Below are positions 34,911 through 38,300 of a DNA stretch of 38,300 bases, piece after piece (the stretch's first letter is position 1; the number at the start of each line of letters is the position of its first letter). The notes beneath the pieces were generated by a model. It did no database searches, was not told where the DNA came from, and saw only the letters and a program-made list of their open reading frames with translations. Source of the DNA: Pseudomonadota bacterium (GTDB taxonomy: Bacteria; Pseudomonadota; Gammaproteobacteria; Burkholderiales; Gallionellaceae). The position numbers and the translations under genes are program-made. Where the stretch lies: the NCBI GenBank assembly GCA_021782995.1, contig JAJXUI010000028.1, positions 1-38,300 of the forward strand. Reading direction: 5' to 3'.

Positions 34911-35987
34911 ATGAAATACCTCAAATCCGAACTGCCCATCCTGCTCTCCATCATCGTTGCCGTGCTCGGCTCCGCTCTCGAACATCAGGCCATCGAAAGC
35001 GGCGGCATGCTGCTGTGGGGCAGCCTGCTGGTGATACTTGCCAGCATCATCGGCGTCGCCTTCCGCATCAGCCACCATGCCGAAGTGATGGCGATGCGCC
35101 TGGGCGAGCCCTATGGCACGCTGATCCTGACACTGGCCGCCGTTTCGGTCGAAGTGGTGATCCTCATCGTGCTGCTGCACGGCGAACCCAACCCCACGCT
35201 GGCGCGCGACACGGTGTTTTCCGCAATCATGTTCGACATCAACGGCATTCTCGGACTTGCCGCGATCGTCGCCGGCCTCAAGCACGGCAGCGCCAAATAC
35301 AATCTGGATTCCGCCAACTCCTATATCGCCATGCTGCTGGTGGCCATCGGCGTCGGCATGTTCGTACCGGATTTTGTGCCCGACGAAAAATGGAAAATCT
35401 ATTCGGCGTTTTCCGTCGGCGTCATGTCGGTGATGTATTTCGCCTTCCTGCGCCTGCAGACCGTCGAGCACCGCAAATTCTTTGAATACTCTGACGGCAT
35501 CGAGGAAGAGGCGCATGACCAGATGCACAGCCCCAACAGCCTGCACATCATCGCGATGCTGTTCGCCATCGTGATGGTCGGCCTGCTGTCGGAAATCCTC
35601 TCCGCCCTGCTGAATGCCGGCCTGCGTGGCAGCAGCCTGCCCAAGGCCATCCCCGCCGTGCTCGTCGCGCTGATCTCCGCCAGCCCGGAAATCCTCACCG
35701 CGCTGCGCGCCGCACAAAAGGACCGCATGCAGACCACGGTGAACATCGCGCTGGGCGCCTCACTTGCCACCGTGCTGCTCACGCTGCCGGTGATCGAAGC
35801 CCTTGCGCTGTTTTCCGGTGAGCGCATCGAAATGGCCCTCACCCCCATCCAGGCCGGCATGCTGCTGCTGACCTTCCTCACCGTGATGAACAACCTGCAC
35901 GACGGCGAAACCAATGCCATCGAAGGCGTCAGCCACTTCGCCCTGTTCGCCGCGTTTATCGCGCTGGTAAGCATGGGGCTGGTCTAA
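34911..35987 (+). CDS. chaA: ChaA-like calcium (sodium)/proton antiporter
   Basis: The 358-residue inner-membrane protein belongs to the CaCA superfamily and probably exports Ca2+ or Na+ in exchange for protons. It has about 11 membrane segments and two inverted alpha-repeats: GEPYGTLILTLAAVSVEVV near residue 65, and ALISASPEILTALRAAQKD near 250, each with the key acidic residue. The acidic loop IEEEAHDQMHS lies between the halves. ATG 34911 follows AAGGAAAACCGC. It follows the cyclase gene by 41 bp; the ion is inferred from family likeness. Confidence 0.87.
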   Translation: MKYLKSELPILLSIIVAVLGSALEHQAIESGGMLLWGSLLVILASIIGVAFRISHHAEVMAMRLGEPYGTLILTLAAVSVEVVILIVLLHGEPNPTLARDTVFSAIMFDINGILGLAAIVAGLKHGSAKYNLDSANSYIAMLLVAIGVGMFVPDFVPDEKWKIYSAFSVGVMSVMYFAFLRLQTVEHRKFFEYSDGIEEEAHDQMHSPNSLHIIAMLFAIVMVGLLSEILSALLNAGLRGSSLPKAIPAVLVALISASPEILTALRAAQKDRMQTTVNIALGASLATVLLTLPVIEALALFSGERIEMALTPIQAGMLLLTFLTVMNNLHDGETNAIEGVSHFALFAAFIALVSMGLV

Positions 35988-36010
35988 GGTGACGCTGCAT
36001 AGTGCCTAAA

Positions 36011-36081
36011 TCGTCGTTCCCGCGCATGCGGGAACCCAGTCAAATCAAACAACTCGATGCCCGCCTGCGCGGGCATGACGA
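36011..36081. repeat. palindromic intergenic repeat element (two nested hairpins)
   Basis: GTTCCCGC-GCAT-GCGGGAAC (36016-36035) and ATGCCCGC-CTGC-GCGGGCAT (36057-36076) are two perfect hairpins. Outer arms TCGTC (36011-36015) and GACGA (36077-36081) also pair, so the whole can fold as a cruciform. Similar GTTCCCGCG...GCGGGAAC elements are dispersed in many proteobacterial genomes (from memory). It occupies the gap after the antiporter and may also end its transcript. Only one copy is in the window. Confidence 0.75.
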
Positions 36082-36149
36082 ATTACTCAGCCCGCCCAAG
36101 GATAAACAGTCTCACCCACAATTAAAATATTCAATATAATCATAATATT

Positions 36150-36626
36150 ATGAATTCACGCAATATCCTCATTGCCGTGGTCTGGCTGGCCCTGGCCGGT
36201 GTGGTGTTCCACTTCATGCAAGGCCTCACCAACCCCAATCGCGCTGAAACCCTCAGCTCCTCAGGCGACGTTGTATTGCAGCGCGACCTCTCCGGCCACT
36301 ATCGCACCGAGGCCTACATAAACGGCGTCAAAGTGCCGGTGATGGTGGATACCGGCGCCACCGACGTGGCGATCTCGCAAGCGCTTGCTGACAAACTGGG
36401 ACTGACCAGCCACAACGCCATCACCACCCACACCGCGAATGGCGACACTGTTTCTTACCTGGTGCGATTGCAGAGCATCAGGCTGGGAGGCATCGAGGCA
36501 AAGGATGTGTCGGCAGGCATCGTGCCGAATATGGAAGGTGAAGCCCTGCTGGGCATGTCGTTTTTAGGCAGGATGGATGTGCGGCTGTACAAAGGAAACA
36601 TGACTATTCACGCAACTGAGAATTGA
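36150..36626 (+). CDS. membrane-anchored retropepsin-like aspartic protease (clan AA)
   Basis: The 158-residue protein has an N-terminal membrane anchor (about 6-23) and a single retropepsin-like domain with the catalytic VDTGATDVAIS (Asp67-Thr-Gly-Ala). A flap region has NGDTVSY, and ALLGMSFLGRMDVRL follows. This is the TIGR02281 type of one-domain bacterial protease, which must dimerise to build an active site with two Asp. Substrate and role are unknown. The ATG is preceded by a very AT-rich stretch with a TATAAT 9 bases upstream and no ribosome site. Confidence 0.82.
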   Translation: MNSRNILIAVVWLALAGVVFHFMQGLTNPNRAETLSSSGDVVLQRDLSGHYRTEAYINGVKVPVMVDTGATDVAISQALADKLGLTSHNAITTHTANGDTVSYLVRLQSIRLGGIEAKDVSAGIVPNMEGEALLGMSFLGRMDVRLYKGNMTIHATEN

Positions 36627-36643
36627 TTTGCGGAACTTCAAGC

Positions 36644-36689
36644 AGGCATGGTCATGCCTCGGTGGCATTTTGTAACACTTTTGTGCTAC
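36644..36689 (+). promoter_or_regulatory. probable operators of the toxin-antitoxin genes
   Basis: Two palindromes lie upstream of the antitoxin gene: AGGCATG-GT-CATGCCT (36644-36659, perfect) and GTAACAC-TTTT-GTGCTAC (36672-36689, one mismatch). The second overlaps a possible -35 box TTGTAA. Ribbon-helix-helix antitoxins usually bind such short repeats to repress their own operon. A GGGAG ribosome site follows at 36712-36716. Confidence 0.5.
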
Positions 36690-36722
36690 TGTAAGCGCGT
36701 CACTTGATTTTGGGAGTCAGGC

Positions 36723-37007
36723 ATGTCCACAACCACCATACGCTTACCGGAAGAACTCAAAGCCCGCATCGCAGCGGCCGCCAAGCGCGCCGGCACCACC
36801 CCGCACAATTTCATCCTGGAAGCCATTGCAAAAAGGACCGAGCAGGAGGAATTGCGCGCAGCATTTGATGCCGTGGCAGAAGCACGTTATGCCAACATCG
36901 TTGCCACCGGAAAAACCATTCCATGGCAGGAAATGCGCAGCTATCTGGAAGCGCGGGTCACCGGCAAAAAGGTGAAGCGCCCGGTGGCACGCAAACTGGC
37001 ACGCTGA
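36723..37007 (+). CDS. ribbon-helix-helix antitoxin
   Basis: The 94-residue protein starts with the beta strand STTTIRLPEELKARIAAAAKRAG, a typical CopG/Arc ribbon-helix-helix DNA-binding fold (about 3-45). The C-terminal tail is basic (KKVKRPVARKLAR), likely to wrap the toxin. The partner gene starts 2 bp after its stop. It probably neutralises the toxin and represses the operon. Confidence 0.85.
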   Translation: MSTTTIRLPEELKARIAAAAKRAGTTPHNFILEAIAKRTEQEELRAAFDAVAEARYANIVATGKTIPWQEMRSYLEARVTGKKVKRPVARKLAR

Positions 37008-37009
37008 AA

Positions 37010-37300
37010 ATGTCCAATATTGAGCTGGCTGCTGAAGTAGGCGAGGATTTTGATCGCATCCTCGACCACTTGGCCCAATATCAGGTTGAAAACCCGGCGT
37101 TACGCATCAGGGAAATTATCGAGGCAATCAACGTACTTGAACACAACCCCATGATAGGCCGACCCGTTGATAACGACAAACGCGAACTGGTGATTGGCCG
37201 CCGCACCCATGGCTATGTCGCGTTGTACCGCTACCTTGCAGAAATTGATACTGTTTTTGTTCTAGCCATACGAAGCCAGAAAGAGGCTGGGGTGGAGTGA
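37010..37300 (+). CDS. ParE/RelE-superfamily toxin
   Basis: A 96-residue protein of the RelE/ParE fold. It has an N-terminal helix pair (AAEVGEDFDRILDHLAQYQ), the IIEAINVLEHNPMIGRPV segment, GYVALYRYLAEIDTVFVLAIRSQKE, matching family strands. ParE-type toxins usually poison DNA gyrase, RelE types cleave mRNA; the target cannot be decided from sequence. The ATG at 37010 is 2 bp after the antitoxin stop. The frame is open further upstream, but inside the antitoxin gene. Confidence 0.85.
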   Translation: MSNIELAAEVGEDFDRILDHLAQYQVENPALRIREIIEAINVLEHNPMIGRPVDNDKRELVIGRRTHGYVALYRYLAEIDTVFVLAIRSQKEAGVE

Positions 37301-37405
37301 TATTTCTTCGAATGTAAATTGCAAGAACCGACATTAAATTAGCGCATTTTCGGAAGAATCAATCGAGTCTGCCCCCTTGATTTCTAGATTTCTATAACTG
37401 AATAT

Positions 37406-38167
37406 ATGCAATCAATTCAATCATTCTTTTCTCTATTTTTTAGTAGGGGTAAGTCTAAAGGTGCCGCTCCGCGTTTCAGGGCTATCAAGTTATACACTGT
37501 TGCAGCAGAAGGGCACGCGCTAGCACTGAACAGGCCCTTGCTCGTCCAGACTATTCTCGATGTCATGCATCATCACTTTCAGGCTTTACCCAAAGAATAT
37601 GATATCAGCGGCCCATATGGGATCAGAAAGGGCTCATCTGTGGGTATTAAGTCCTTCCTGAACCGATTGCAGAAAAAAGGACATGACAAATACTATGCCA
37701 TGCATGGCTCAACCACTGATCACTTTGGTTTTGAACTTCATCTGGAATCCGGACAAGGGAAATATAATGAGCTGATTATCTGGTTTGATCTCTCCCTTTA
37801 TCCTGCAGACGAAACAGGCATAGTAAGAGAGCTCATTGACGCATTTCATACTGACTACGGCTATACCGTGGACTTTCCAACTAATTACTCAATTACCTTG
37901 GAGTCGGAAATAAGATATAAATGGGGAACCTATTCTTCTTCGATGAACCCTGACTTATCAATTTGGCTGAAAAATATCCAAACAGTGCATGAAGGAAATT
38001 TAAGGGATTTGTACAAGATTAATTTCCTGAATCCATCACAATATGCAAGACTTGCTCCTACTATCGCTTCATTAGTACAGCATCTTGCTGATAATCTGTA
38101 TGTTCTGGAATTTAATGATGCAGAGTCGTTTCAAGCCGTCAAAAATCATATGGCCAGTACAAATTAA
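37406..38167 (+). CDS. hypothetical protein of unknown function, AT-rich
   Basis: Not recognised. The 253-residue protein has a basic, hydrophobic N-terminus (MQSIQSFFSLFFSRGKSKG), which looks too short and basic for a normal signal peptide. The rest is a mixed alpha/beta soluble domain with EYDISGPYGIRKG, HFGFELHLESGQGKYNELIIWFDL and several aromatic residues. It is clearly more AT-rich than the genes at 30-36 kb. It lies 105 bp after the toxin gene, in the same direction, with no clear promoter. It may be a newly acquired gene, for example an immunity or defence protein, but no evidence shows this. Confidence 0.7.
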   Translation: MQSIQSFFSLFFSRGKSKGAAPRFRAIKLYTVAAEGHALALNRPLLVQTILDVMHHHFQALPKEYDISGPYGIRKGSSVGIKSFLNRLQKKGHDKYYAMHGSTTDHFGFELHLESGQGKYNELIIWFDLSLYPADETGIVRELIDAFHTDYGYTVDFPTNYSITLESEIRYKWGTYSSSMNPDLSIWLKNIQTVHEGNLRDLYKINFLNPSQYARLAPTIASLVQHLADNLYVLEFNDAESFQAVKNHMASTN

Positions 38168-38231
38168 GCTTAGTCATGGATTCAAAAGGAAAATGGCGGA
38201 TTCTAGTTTGAAGTGCAATTTTGAGTAATGT

Positions 38232-38275
38232 AGGTCAGGAGGGTGGGATGCGGTAGCATCCGGGCTTTTTGACCT
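38232..38275 (+). terminator. hairpin downstream of the unknown gene, possible terminator
   Basis: GGATGC-GGTA-GCATCC (38246-38261) is a perfect 6-bp hairpin followed by GGGCTTTTT. AGGTCA (38232-38237) and TGACCT (38270-38275) form an outer stem around it. It could end the transcript of the preceding gene or be part of a dispersed repeat cut off by the window edge. Confidence 0.45.
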
Positions 38276-38300
38276 GCCAGTCGAAATTGCAAAGATGAAC

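Noticed and set aside
34890-35717. 275-codon ORF on the minus strand opposite the ChaA-like gene
   Set aside because: It is very rich in His, Gln, Asp and Gly because it reverses a hydrophobic membrane protein; it has no recognisable domain.

Overview
The window looks like the chromosome of a betaproteobacterium, probably in the Nitrosomonadales (Gallionellaceae or Methylophilaceae-like). The support is gene order, read from memory of these families: mrcA divergent from pilMNOPQ-aroKB; rpsP-rimM-trmD-rplS; thiD-thiE-hemL-engB; lptD-surA-pdxA-rsmA divergent from amgK-murU; and pepP-ubiH. I cannot name a species without a search. Most of the window is housekeeping. Accessory DNA appears only in the last ~2.3 kb.

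Left edge (1-396): tandem strong sigma70 promoters and a boxB/boxA antitermination leader face left, so an rRNA operon starts just outside the window. They lie back to back with tsaD. Region 0.4-8.8 kb: tsaD (t6A), plsY (phospholipid), folB (folate), xerD and ogt, the ribosomal operon rpsP-rimM-trmD-rplS closed by a clear terminator, dgt, and a fused aroK-aroB gene. Region 8.8-16.9 kb: the type IV pilus assembly operon pilMNOPQ, divergent from the class A penicillin-binding protein gene mrcA, and a nucleotidyltransferase-like protein of unknown role. Region 16.9-21.8 kb: tetrapyrrole and thiamine genes (hemB, hemL, thiE, thiD) with engB and a small membrane protein. Between engB and hemB lie four back-to-back perfect hairpins ending in a T-run. 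This is the best candidate for an undescribed RNA here. Region 21.9-29.0 kb: gloA, a predicted beta-barrel protein with a proline-rich linker, and the leftward rsmA, pdxA, surA, lptD cluster. A 32-codon ORF that duplicates the RsmA N-terminus sits between pdxA and rsmA. Region 29.0-36.0 kb (rightward): amgK and murU (peptidoglycan recycling) separated by an uncharacterised zinc-ribbon membrane protein, then pepP, ubiH, an adenylate cyclase-FHA protein and a ChaA-type cation/proton antiporter. Region 36.0-38.3 kb: a palindromic intergenic repeat, a membrane-anchored retropepsin-like protease, a ribbon-helix-helix/ParE-type toxin-antitoxin pair, and an AT-rich gene of unknown function.

Functionally, envelope biogenesis dominates: mrcA, the pilus secretin operon, LptD with its chaperone SurA, AmgK/MurU recycling and PlsY. 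Translation genes come next: the rRNA promoters, rpsP operon, tsaD, rsmA and engB. The promoters of the rRNA operon, rpsP and plsY share a TA(T/A)AAT -10 box followed by a GC-rich discriminator, which suggests common growth-rate (stringent) control.
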